Shown in pieces: positions 35,314 to 46,688 of a stretch of 64,000 nucleotides of DNA; the first letter of the stretch is position 1; the number at the start of each line of letters is the position of its first letter. The position numbers were made by a program, and so were the translations under genes. The notes under the pieces were generated by a model. That model worked only from the letters and a program-made list of their open reading frames with translations. It did not search any database and was not told the DNA's origin. The stretch comes from Holothuria scabra (Eukaryota > Echinodermata > Holothuroidea > Aspidochirotida > Holothuriidae): NCBI GenBank assembly GCA_037179385.1, contig CM074188.1, positions 21,655,318 through 21,719,317 on the forward strand, written 5' to 3'.

Positions 35314-38300
35314 CTAACTCCAATACTCGTGCCTGGGAAAATGTTTACTGACAGACAAAACGCCATAAAAATTTGATGGGATGTTGTTTCTTACTGTGTA
35401 ACCGACAAAATAAGATGATTTTTGCATTTGGATTTTGTAGACAATGAGTTGAAATACAGACTGTGCAAAATTCAAGGCAATCTGACCAATTTTAGTGCCC
35501 TTTTTTATGTTATTACTCCGCTCTGCGAAATGCCGTTTTTGAGTAGCTATTATGGCGGGAAACACGTCCCTATCATTCAAGGCTCTCTAGCTCAAAATTT
35601 CAATGGTCGTGGTATGGAAATTTGAAAGTGCCATGAAAGCCGAGATTGTGAGCTTCGATCAGAGGGGTGGCATGTCCTGGTTGAAAACTTCTACTGGGAG
35701 CTAGGGGAACGGAGTAGCCCAATTTAGTGTGTAAGTCAATGAGACTTATAATTAGTGGCCCGCTACTTTTACAGTACATACTGATTATGTCTCAAGAAGA
35801 AACGGAAAATTCTGGCTAACAAAGCCACGGTTTCCTGCTTCGCTTCTGCGCTCCATTTGATATTATAAATATAACAAACCAGCATTTCATGACTGGCGAA
35901 AAGTGGGGGACATTCAAGCATTGCAACATTATTCGGGCATGTTTCGGACAGCATGGAATACGGTACCAATACTTTCGGATGCGAAAGAAAGGGGGCGTGC
36001 GTTTCAGTTGCTCTGAATCCCTTTCTCCGTAACTTTCACTTGTACGTCGTGCAGCTGCAGACTTAGGGTACAAGTTAAACATATATTCCAACTGATTTCC
36101 AACACTGCAGTAAGTCAGTCGGTAGATCGAATTGACCAAATCTCTGGCAAAGAGCCGTTCAGCGAAACCAAACTATGAAACTGCTCCCTAAGGAAGCTAC
36201 AACCGCTGAGGGAACAAACTTAAGTCTTCACTTACGTCTTCAATCAAAACTACAAAAGGCCACCCCCCCGCCTCAAAAGGTATGAACCGTGACTGAGTGT
36301 TTTGCTGTTATATTCAGGTTTCTAGTGATTTGCTTAGAGCATTTAACAATTTGTAAGGCGTGTAAAAATGTTCATGATAAAACAACACAGTTATCTTTTC
36401 AAAGGTGTTATTTCTGTGTCCAGTGTTTCCAAATATAGAACTGTCGATTTTTTACAGCTATTTTTCTTTTTCTTTTCTTTTTTATTCCTCCTATATTTTA
36501 TCGACTCCTTTGCATTCCGACTGTCTTTTTGCTTCTTGTTTTCTTCACGAGGCTTTCTTTTCCTTATTGATGACCTGCTGTAAACTTTGAAATAATGTTA
36601 ATATGGACGTTATCATATATAACTAACATGATAAGGTCGGTCAACGTTACCCCCCCAAACAAAGTGGTTTTCGATGAGTATTATAAATGATTTTTAAATA
36701 ACTTCCCATTTAAAGATAAATACTATTCCATTTTAACTGTAATTAGCATTTGATTCGAAAGGCCTCAATATGATCAGAAGCCCCGGCTACGAATGTAGCC
36801 GGGGCTTCTGATCATATTGAGGCCAAATTTGTATATCTTTCGAGAGCGACTCTTGCTTTTAGTAAAAAGCGCTCTGGAATGAATATTCATAACTCGTCGA
36901 TGCGAAAAAGCTTTTTTTTTCTATGGCAACTATTCATTAAGACTGTTAGGGGGTAGGCTTAAGCACCTAGATGCCTATTGTCCTCGTGGCATGGATTGTT
37001 GATTTGTAACAAAGACAGTGGTTCTTTTGAACTTGACCAAGTCTTCCTTTGTGTACTTATTGCCGTCTCAACATAATACACGCCGTCATCTTACCAAAAT
37101 GTTATCAAGAGGGAACATTAGGACAACCTTTGCAATATATAACTAAATAGGTTGGGGTCTATCGTCAATTTAATATCAAAGTTGACTAACTGAAGTGCCT
37201 CTTATGCTAAACTGTAGGCCATCTAAAGCAATTTTGAGGAATTTGTGGGATTGAAAACTGGTGAGCATATATTAGCCTAGTGTTTGATGAGTGAGTAAAA
37301 TAGGCCTGGATAAGGGTACGAAAGCTAAGTTGAGCTCTACTAGCAAAACTTCTTTGGGACATGGTTGTAATAAATCGAATTGGTATCAAAGGATAACCTG
37401 TCAGCTTTTGGCGCATGGGTGACGTAGATCCTGTCAAACTTCGACGAGTGTTTGAGAGGTCATTTTACTCGTTCAAATTAGAGTGTAAGTCATTGTAGAT
37501 ATTATTGCTATCTTTGTAAATATTCGGGAAAATCTTTCGAAAGAAGTCGTATAGTAAGTTTAAATTTTAGGTAGACCATAAAGCAGCCATCAGCTCCTCA
37601 TTAATTGACGTTAATTTTTTTTTTTTTTGAAATTTGTGGCAGTGATAAAGTCAGAAATTGTATTTATAAAGCAAGAGTTATCGCAACACTTATTATATTT
37701 CTCTTGGACTCACCCACCAAATCAGGCCCCTTCCCGGCCCTTAATTTCTTGTACAAGTTTTCACACCTGGAAATACCAACCCTCTGGTTAAAACTCAAAC
37801 TGTGGGCTCCGCTTTTTATTTCATGACCATTGCAATTTTCAGCTCAGTAGAGTACCGGAAATGATCGGTAGGCTACGTGTTTCATCATTGTCGATGCTCA
37901 AAGGCAAATCATTGATCACACAGAGCAGTTATACAATGGACAAATGACACTGAATTTCGTCAATTTTTTCTGAATTTTGCACAGTCTGTATTTCAGCTCA
38001 TTATCTACGATGTACATTAGAGAAAAATGATCCTGTTTCATGAGTTACACAGTTAAAAACAACTTCCAAAATTATTTTGAAGCACTTCTTTTTCACGCAA
38101 TATTTTTCAGTGTAACAATATTTTAATAACTCGCTGGGTTGTCGAAATTTTGTCCAAAGCAACATTTAATTTAGGGGTAAACTTCATATTTTGTCGAATT
38201 ATGGCAAATTTAGCAGACCATGAGGAATCCTCAAACGGTCGTCATCTCTGCTACGTATCAAGATGGTCAGGTTTTCTCCACGGTTTGCCTTTTTTATTGG

Positions 38301-38467
38301 TTTCAAACTAGAGAACAAATAGTCAAATGCGGACACAATGCAAATATAGACGCTCTCGTTGCGCGGTTGTAGGCTGCATTCGTACTTTGAGGAGCTTGAA
38401 ACCTTGTCGCGCAAATCTTCGTGCTTCCCCAGTGTTGAGGTTACGTATTTAGTTAGGAAGCGGACGT
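35314..38467 (+). repeat. Macrosatellite copy 12 (3154 bp), last full unit
   Basis: A full unit. The C-run near 36650 is the shortest (7). At about 37937 it has the ATGGACAAATG variant found otherwise only in copy 7, five units away. A C-to-T change near 38448 is private to this copy. No gene is apparent. Confidence 0.96.
36761..36824. repeat. Perfect 64-bp hairpin, copy 12 (the last)
   Basis: Identical 30-bp arms and GAAT loop; 3152 bp from the previous hairpin. Copy 13 is truncated before this point, so there is no thirteenth. Confidence 0.97.
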
Positions 38468-39693
38468 CTAACTCCAATACTCGTGCCTGGGAAAATGTTT
38501 ACTGACAGACAAAACGCCATAAAAATTTGATGGGATGTTGTTTCTTACTGTGTAACCGACAAAATAAGATGATTTTTGCATTTGGATTTTGTAGACAATG
38601 AGTTGAAATACAGACTGTGCAAAATTCAAGGCAATCTGACCAATTTTAGTGCCCTTTTTTATGTTATTACTCCGCTCTGCGAAATGCCGTTTTTGAGTAG
38701 CTATTATGGCGGGAAACACGTCCCTATCATTCAAGGCTCTCTAGCTCAAAATTTCAATGGTCGTGGTATGGAAATTTGAAAGTGCCATGAAAGCCGAGAT
38801 TGTGAGCTTCGATCAGAGGGGTGGCATGTCCTGGTTGAAAACTTCTACTGGGAGCTAGGGGAACGGAGTAGCCCAATTTAGTGTGTAAGTCAATGAGACT
38901 TATAACTAGTGGCCCGCTACTTTTACAGTACATACTGATTATGTCTCAAGAAGAAACGGAAAATTCTGGCTAACAAAGCCACGGTTTCCTGCTTCGCTTC
39001 TGCGCTCCATTTGATATTATAAATATAACAAACCAGCATTTTATGACTGGCGAAAAGTGGGGGACATTCAAGCATTGCAACATTATTCGGGCATGTTTCG
39101 GACAGCATGGAATACGGTACCAATACTTTCGGATGCGAAAGAAAGGGGCGTGCGTTTCAGTTGCTCTGAATCCCTTTCTCCGTAACTTTCACTTGTACGT
39201 CGTCCAGCTGCAGACTTAGGATACAAGTTAAACATATATTCCAACTGATTTCCAACACTGCAGTAAGTCAGTCGGTAGATCGAATTGACCAAATCTCTGG
39301 CAAAGAGCCGTTCAGCGAAACCAAACTATGAAACTGCTCCCTAAGGAAGCTACAACCGCTGAGGGAACAAACTTAAGTCTTCACTTACGTCTTCAATCAA
39401 AACTACAAAAGGCCACCCCCCCCCCGCCTCAAAAAGGTATGAACCGTGACTGAGTGTTTTGCTGTTATATTCAGGTTTCTAGTGATTTGCTTAGAGCATT
39501 TAACAATTTGTAAGGAGTGTAAAAATGTTCATGATAAAACAATACAGTTATCTTTTAAAAGGTGTTATTTCTGTGTCCAGTGTTTAAAAATAGAGAACTG
39601 TCGATTTTTTACAGCTATTTTTTTTTCTTTTCTTTTTTATTCCTCCTATATTTTATCGACTCCTTGGCATTGCGACTGTCTTTTTGCTTCTTG
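38468..39693 (+). repeat. Macrosatellite copy 13, truncated at 1226 bp
   Basis: This is the last, partial unit. It stops inside the pyrimidine-rich stretch, after GCTTCTTGTT, where other copies continue TTCTTCACGAGG. It ends before the 64-bp hairpin. Substitutions become frequent toward its right end: about ten differences lie in 39510-39693, against almost none over the same stretch in interior copies. This mirrors the decayed left edge of copy 1. Confidence 0.95.
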
Positions 39694-39938
39694 TTGATTG
39701 GGTGGGTTTGGTTGGGATTTGTTGGGTGGGTTTGGTTGGGTTTGTTGGGTGGGTTTGGTTGGGTTTTTTTAGGTTTTGTTGGGTGGGTTTGGTTGGACTT
39801 TGCTGGGTTGGTTTGGTCGGGCTTTGTTCCGTGGGTTTGGTTGGGGTTTGCTGGGTTGGTTTGGTTGGGTTTTGTTTGGTGGGTTTGGCTGGGTATTGTT
39901 GGGTGGGTTTTGTTAGATTTTGTTTTGTGGGTTTGGTT

Positions 39939-39965
39939 GGGTTTTGTTGGGTGGGTTTGGTTGGG
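39939..39965 (+). other. Canonical G-quadruplex motif (one early example)
   Basis: Four GGG runs at 39939, 39949, 39953 and 39963 are separated by loops of 7, 1 and 7 nt (TTTTGTT, T, TTTGGTT). This fits the standard pattern of four G3 runs with 1-7 nt loops. The motif recurs in essentially every intact 24-bp core of the array on this strand, so hundreds of times. The complementary strand has matching CCC runs that could form i-motifs. Folding itself is inferred. Confidence 0.85.
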
Positions 39966-42900
39966 TTTTGTTGGGTGGGTTTGGTTGGGTTTTGTTGATT
40001 GGGTTTGGTTGGGTTTTGTTGGGTGGGTTTGGTTGGGTTTTGTTGGGTGGGTTTTGTTGGGTTTTGTTGGGATTTGTTGGGTGGTTTTGGTTGGGTTTTC
40101 TTGGGTTTTCTTGGGTGGGTTTGGTTGGGTTTTGTTGGGTAGGTTCTGTTGGGTTTTGTTGATTGGGTTTGGTTGGGTTTTGTTGATTGGGTTTGGTTGG
40201 GTTTTGTTGGGTGGGTTTGGTTGGGTTTTGTTGGGATTTGTTGGGTGGTTTTGGTTGGGTTTTGTTGGGATTTGTTGGGTGGTTTTGGTTGGGTTTTGTT
40301 GGGTTGTCTTGGGTGGGTTTGGTTGGGTTTTGTCGGGTTTTCTTGGGTGAGTTTGGTTGGGTTTTGTTGGGTTTTGTTGGGTGGGTTTGGTTGGGTTTTG
40401 TTGGGTTTTGTTGTTGAGGGCAGGTTGGGTTTTGTTGGGTTTTGTTTGGTGGGTTTGGTTGGGTTTTGTTGGGTTTTGTTGGGTTTTGTTGGGTGGGTTT
40501 TGTTGGGTTTTGTTGGGTGGGTTTGGTTGGGTTTTGTTGGGTGGGTTTGGTTGGGTTTGGTTGGGTTTGGTTGGGTTTTGTTGGGTGGGTTTGGTTGGGT
40601 TTTGTTGGGTGGGTTTGGTTGGGTTTGGTTGGGTTTTGTTGGGTGGGTTTGGTTGGGTTTTGTTGGGTGGGTTTGGTTGGGTTTTGTTGGTGGGTTTGGT
40701 TGGGTTTTGTTGGGTGGGTTTGGTTGCGATTTGTTGGGTTTTGTTGGGTGGGTTTGGTGGAGGTTTGTTGGGTGGGTTTGGTTGGGTTTTGTTGGTTGGG
40801 TTTGGTTGGGTTTGGTTGGGTTTTGTTGATTGGGTTTGGTTGGGTTTTGTTGGGTGGGTTTGGTTGGGTTTGGTTGGGTTTTGTTGGGTTTTGTTGGGTG
40901 GTTTTGGTTGGGTTTTGTTGGGTTTTCTTGGGTGGGTTTGGTTGGGTTTTGTTGGGTAGGTTCTGTTGGGTTTTGTTGATTGGGTTTGGTTGGGTTTTGT
41001 TGATTGGGTTTGGTTGGGTTGTATTGGGTGGGTTTGGTTGGGTTTTGTTGGGTTTTGTTGGGATTTGTTGGGTGGTTTTGGTTGGGATTTGTTGGGTGGT
41101 TTTGGTTGGGTTTTGTTGGGTTGTCTTGGGTGGGTTTGGTTGGGTTTTGTTGGGTTGGTTTGCGTGGGTTTAGTTGGGTGGGTTCGATTGGGTTTCGTTA
41201 GGTTTTGTTGGGTGGGTTTGCGTGGGTTTTGTTGGGTGGGTTTGGTTGGGCTTTGTTGGGTTTTGTTGATTGGGTTTGGTTGGGTTTTGTTGGGTTGGTT
41301 TGGTTGGGTTTTGTTGGGTGGGTTTGGTTGGGTTTTGTTGGGTGGGTTTGGTTGGGTTTGGTTGGGTTTTGTTGGGTGGGTTTGGTTGGGTTTTGTTGGG
41401 TGCGTTTTGTTTGGTTTCGTTGGGTGGGTTTGGTTGGGTTTTGTTGGGTGGGCTTGGTTGGGTTTGGTTGGGTTTTGTTGGGTGGGTTTGGTTGGGTTTT
41501 GTTGGGTGGGTTTGGTTGGGTTTTGTTGGGTTTTGTTGGGTTTTGTTGGGTGGGTTTGGTTGGGTTTTGTTGGGTTTTCTTGGGTGGGTTTGGTTGGGTT
41601 TTGTTGATTGGGTTTGGTTGGGTTTTGTTGGGTTTTGTTGGGTGGGTTTGGTTGGGTTTGGTTGGGTTTTGTTGGGTGGGTTTTGTTGGGTTTTGTTGGG
41701 ATTTGTTGGGTTGTTTTGGGTGGTTTTTCTTGGGTTTTCTTGGGTGGGTTTGGCTGGGTTTTGTTGGGTGGGTTTGGTTGGGTTTTGTTGGGTGGGTTTG
41801 ATTGGGTTTCGCTGGGTTTTGTTGGGTTTTGTTGATTGGGTTTTGGTTGGGTTTTGTTGGGTTGTCTTGGGTGGGTTTGGTTGGGTTTTGTTGGGTGGGT
41901 TTGGTTGGGTTTTGTTGGGTGGGTTTGGTTGGGTTTTGTTGGGTTTTGTTGATTGGGTTTGGTTGGGTTTTGTTGGGTGGGTTTGGTTGGGTTTTGTTGG
42001 GTGGGTTTGGTTGGGTTTTGTTGGGTGGGTTTGGTTGGGTTTGGTTGGGTTTTGTTGGGTGGGTTTGGTTGGGTTTTGTTGGGTGGGTTTTGTTTGGTTT
42101 CGTTGGGTTTCGTTGGGTTTTGTTGGGTGGGCTTGGTTGGGTTTGGCTGGGTTTTGTTGGGTGGGTTTGGTTGGGTTTTGTTGGGTGGGTTTGGTTGGGT
42201 TTTGTTGGGTGGGTTTGGTTGGGTTTTGTTTGGTCTTGTTGATTGGGTTTGGTTGAGGTTTGTTGGGTGGGTTTGGTTGGGTTTTGTTGGGTTTGGTTGG
42301 GTTTTGTTGGGTGGGTTTGGTTTGGTTTTTTGTTGGGTGGGTTTGGTTGGGTTTTGTTGGGTGGGTTTGGTTGGGTTTTGTTGGGTTTTCTTGGGTGGGT
42401 TTGGTTGGGTTTTGTTGGGTGGGTTTTGTTTGGTTTCGTTTGGTTTTGTTGGGTTTTGTTGGGTGGGTTTGGTTGGGTTTTGTTGGGTGGGTTTGGTTGG
42501 GTTTGGTTGGGTTTTGTTGGGTGGGTTTGGTTGGGTTTTGTTGGGTTTTGTTGGGTTTTGTTGGGATTTGTTGGGTGGGTTTGGTTGGGTTTTGTTGGGT
42601 TTTCTTGGGTGGGTTTGGTTGGGTTTTGTTGGGTTTTGTTGGGTGGGTTTGGTTGGGTTTTGTTGGGTTTTGTTGGGTGGGTTTGGTTGGGTTTTGTTGG
42701 GTGGGTTTGGTTGGGTTTTGTTGGGTTTTGTTGGGTGGGTTTGATTGGGTTTTGTTGGGTTTTGTTGGGTTTTGTTGATTGGGTTTGGTTGGGTTTTGTT
42801 GGGTTTTGTCGGGTTTTCTTGGGTGAGTTTGGTTGGGTTTCGTTGGGTAGGTTCTGTTGGGTTTTGTTGATTGGGTTTTGTTGGGTGGGCTTGGGTGGGT

Positions 42901-44807
42901 TTGGTTGGGTTTTGTTGGGTATTGTTGATTGGGTTTGGTTGGGTTTTGTTGGGATTTGTTGGGTGGGTTTGTTCGGGTTTTGTTGTGTTTTCTTGGGTGG
43001 GTTTGGTTGGGTTTTGTTGATTGGGTTTGGTTGGGTTTTGTTGGGTGGGTTTGGTTGGGTTTTGTTGGGTTTTGTTGGGTGGGTTTGGTTGGGTTTTGTT
43101 GGGTTTTCTTGGGTGGGTTTGGTTATGTTTTGTTGGGTAGGTTCTGTTGGGTTTTGTTGATTGGGTTTGGTTGGGTTTTGTTGGGTGGGTTTGGTTGGGT
43201 TTTGTTGGGTGGGTTTGGTTGGGTTTTGTTGGGTTTTGTTGGGATTTGTTGGGTGGTTTTGGTTGGGTTTTGTTGGGTGGGTTTGGTTGGGTTTTGTTGG
43301 GTTTTGTTGGGTGGGTTTGGTTGGGTTTTGTTGGGTGGGTTTGGTTGGGTTTTGTTGGGTGGGTTTGATTGGGTTTCGTTGGGTTTTGTTGGGTTTTGTT
43401 GGGTGGGTTTTGTTGGGTGGGTTTGGTTGGGTTTTGTTGGGTTTTGTTGGGTGGGTTTGGTTGGGTTTTGTTGGGTGGGTTTGGTTGGGTTTTGTTGGGT
43501 GGGTTTGATTGGGTTTCGTTGGGTTTTGTTGGGTGGGTTTGGTTGGGTTTTGTTGGGTTTTGTTGGGTGGGTTTGGTTGGGTTTTGTTGGGTGGGTTTGG
43601 TTGGGTTTTGTTGGGTTTTGTTGTTTGGGTTTGGTTGGGTTTTGTTGGGTTTTGTTGGGTTTTGTTGGGTGGGTTTGGTTGGGTTTTGTTGGGTTTTCTT
43701 GGGTGGGTTTGGTTGGGTTTTGTTGGGTAGGTTCTGTTGGGTTTTGTTGATTGGGTTTGGTTGGGTTTTGTTGGGTTTTGTTGATTGGGTTTGGTTGGGT
43801 TGTGTTGGGTGGGTTTGGTTGGGTTTTTTGGGTGGGTTTGGTTGGGTTTTCTTGGGTGGGTTTTTTGGGGTTTTCTTGTGTTTTCTTGGGTGGGTTTGGT
43901 TGGGTTTTGTTGGGTGGGCTTGGTTGGGTTTGGCTGGGTTTTGTTGGGTTTGGTTGGGTTTTGTTGGGTGGGTTTGGTTGGGTTTTGTTGGGTGGGTTTC
44001 GTTGGGTTTTGTTGGGTTTTGTTGGGTGGGTTTTGTTGGGTTTTGTTGGGTGGGTTTGGTTGGGTTTTGTTGATTGGGTTTGGTTGGGTTTGGTTGGGTT
44101 TTGTTGATTGGGTTTGGTTGGGTTTTGTTGGGTGGGTTTGATTGGGTTTCGTTGGGTTTTGTTGGGTGGGTTTGGTTGGGTTTGGTTGGGTTTTGTTGAT
44201 TGGGTTTTGTTGGGTTTTGTTGGGTGGGTTTGGTTGGGTTTGGTTGGGTTTTGTTGATTGGGTTTTGTTGGGTTTTGTTGGGTGGGTTTGGTTGGGTTTT
44301 GTTGATTGGGTTTTGTTGGGTTTTGTTGGATGGGTTTGGTTGGGTTTTGTTGATTGGGTTTGGTTGGGTTTGGTTGGGTGTTGTTGATTGGGTTTTGTTG
44401 GGTTTTGTTGGGTGGGTTTGGTTGGGTTTTGTTGGGTTTTGTTGGGTGGGTTTGGTTGGGTTTTGTTGGGTGGGTTTGGTTGGGTTTTGTTGCTTGGGCT
44501 TTATTGGGTTTCGTTGGGTTTTGTTGGGTGGGTTTGGTTGGGTTTTGTTGGGTGGGTTTGGTTGGGTTTTGTTGGGTGGGTTTGGTTGGGTTTTGTTGGG
44601 TTTTGTTGATTGGGTTTGGTTGGGTTTTGTTGGGTGGGTTTGGTTGGGTTTGGTTGGGTTTTGTTGATTGGGTTTTGTTGGGTGGGTTTGGTTGGGTTTT
44701 GTTGGGTGGGTTTGGTTGGGTTCTGTTTTGTAGGTTTGGTTGGGCTTGGTTGGGTTTTGTTGATTGGGTTTGGTTGGGTTTTGTTGGGTGGGTTATGTTG
44801 GGTTTTG

Positions 44808-45640
44808 TTGGGATTTGTTGGGTGGTTTTGGTTGGGTTTTCTTGGGTTTTCTTGGGTGGGTTTGGTTGGGTTGTGTTGGGTTGGTTTGCATGGGTTTTGT
44901 TGGGTTTTGTTGGGTGGGTTTGGTTGGGTTTTGTTGGGTGGGTTTGGTTGGGTTTTGTTGGGTTGGTTCGGTAGGGTTTCGTTGGGTTTTGTTGGGTGGG
45001 TTTGGTTTGGTTTTGTTGGGTGGGTTTGGTTGGGTTTTGTTGGGTGGGTTTGATTGGGTTTGGTTGGGTTTTGTTGGGTGGGTTTGGTTGGGTTTTGTTG
45101 GGTGGGTTTGATTGGGTTTCGTTGGGTTTTGTTGGGTTTTGTTGATTGGGTTTGGTTGGGTTTTGTTTCGTGGGTTTGGTTGGGTTTTGTTGGGTTGGTT
45201 CGGTTGGGTTTCGTTGGGTTTTGTTGGGTTGGATTGGTTTGGTTTTGTTGGGTTTTGCTGGGTTTGGTTGGGTTTTGTTGGGTGGGTTTGATTGGGTTTC
45301 GTTGGGTTTTGTTGGGTGGGTTTGGTTGGGTTTGGTTGGGTTTTGTTGATTGGGTTTGGTTGGGTTTTGTTGGGTGGGTTTGGTTGGGTTTTGTTGATTG
45401 GGTTTTGTTGGGTGGGTTTGGTTGGGTTTCGTTGGGTGGGTTTGGTTGGGTTTTGTTGGGTGGGTTTGGTTGGGTTTTGTTGGGTGGGTTTGGTTGGGTT
45501 TTGTTGGGTGGGTTTGGTTGGGTTTTGTTGGTTGGGTTTTGTTGGGTATTATTGATTGGGTTTTGTTGGGCTTTGTTGGGTTTTGTTGGGTGGGTTTGGT
45601 TGGGTTTTGTTGGGTGGGTTTGGTTGGGTTTGGTTGGGTT
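44808..45640 (+). repeat. Higher-order block A1 inside the G/T array
   Basis: This block of about 830 bp repeats at 60751-61607. Rare marker variants line up in the same order: GGTTTGCATGGG at 44888 region/60831, GGTTCGGTAGGG, GTTTCGTGGG (45165/61132), GGGTTGGATTGG and GTATTATTGATTGG (45546/61513). The offset is 15,943 bp at the start and 15,967 bp after one extra 24-bp core in the second copy. Confidence 0.8.
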
Positions 45641-46645
45641 TTGTTGATTGGGTTTGGTTGGGTTTTGTTGGGTGGGTTTGGTTGGGTTTTGTTGGGTTTT
45701 GTTGATTGGGTTTTGTTGGGTTTTGTTGGGTGGGTTTGGTTGGGTTTTGTTGGGTGGGTTTGGTTGGGTTTGGTTGGGTTTTGTTGGGTGGGTTTGGTTG
45801 GGTTTTGTTGGGTGGGTTTGGTTGGGTTTTGTTGGGTTGGTTTGCATGGGTTTTGTTGGGTTTTGTTGGGTGGGTTTGGTTGGGTTTTGTTGGGTGGGTT
45901 TGGTTGGGTTTCGTTGGGTTTTGTTGGGTGGGTTTGGTTGGGTTTTGTTGGGATTTGTTGGGTGGTTTTGGTTGGGTTTTCTTGGGTTTTCTTGGGTGGG
46001 TTTGGTTGGGTTTTGTTGGGTGGGTTTGCATGGGTTTTGTTGGGTTTTGTTGGGTGGGTTTGGTTGGGTTTTGTTGGGTGGGTTTTGTTGGGTTTTGTTG
46101 GGTGGGTTTGATTGGGTTTCGTTGGGTTTTGTTGGGTGGGTTTGGTTGGGTTTTGTTGATTGGGTTTTGTTGGGTGGGTTTGGTTGGGTTTTGTTGGGTG
46201 GGTTTGGTTGGGTTTGGTTGGGTTTTGTTTTGTAGGTTTGGTTGGGTTTGGTTGGGTTTTGTTGATTGGGTTTGGTTGGGTTTTGTTGGGTTTTGTTGGG
46301 TGGGTTTGATTGGGTTTGGTTGGGTTTTATTGGGTGGGTTTGGTTGGGTTTTGTTGATTGGGTTTTGTTGGGTTTTGTTGATTGGGTTTGGTTGGGTTTT
46401 GTTGGGTGGGTTTGGTTGGGTTTTGTGGGGTGGGTTTGATTGGGTTTCGTTGGGTTTTGTTGGGTGGGTTTGGTTGGGTTTGGTTGGGTTTTGTTGATTG
46501 GGTTTTTTGGGGTTTTCTTGGGTGGGTTTGGTTGGGTTTTGTTTATTGCGTTTGGTTGGGTTTTGTTGGGTTTTGTTGGGTGGGTTTGGTTTGGTTTTGT
46601 TGGGTTTGGTTGGGTTTTGTTGATTGGGTTTTGTTGGGTTTTGTT

Positions 46646-46688
46646 GGATGAGATTGGTTGGGTTTTGTTTATTGCGTTTGGTTGGGTT
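46646..46688 (+). repeat. Recurrent marker variant (GGATGAGATTGG ... TTTATTGCG)
   Basis: This rare variant string recurs at 55692, 56543, 60473, 62081 and 62876, each time embedded in similar module order. A close relative with GGATGGGATTGG lies near 47438. It is useful for tracing segmental copies: some pairs are about 0.8 kb apart (55692/56543 and 62081/62876), while others are many kb apart. Confidence 0.7.

Noticed and set aside
592..39693. Tandem rDNA, 5S, histone or snRNA gene cluster
   Set aside because: The unit length is compatible with some such clusters, but I found no 5S, U-snRNA, rRNA or histone sequence on either strand.
592..39693. CRISPR array
   Set aside because: The repeat unit is about 3 kb with no short repeats separated by unique spacers, and there are no cas genes.
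592..39693. The whole array as an assembly artefact of one unit copied
   Set aside because: Copies carry distinct private variants and edges decay at both ends, which duplication of a single contig piece would not produce. The exact copy number remains unproven.
39562..43750. Long Gly/Phe/Val/Trp-rich plus-strand frames in the G/T array as a structural protein gene
   Set aside because: Overlapping frames of similar length occur in all three phases and end only where GATT supplies TGA. This is a composition effect with no start context or conserved frame.
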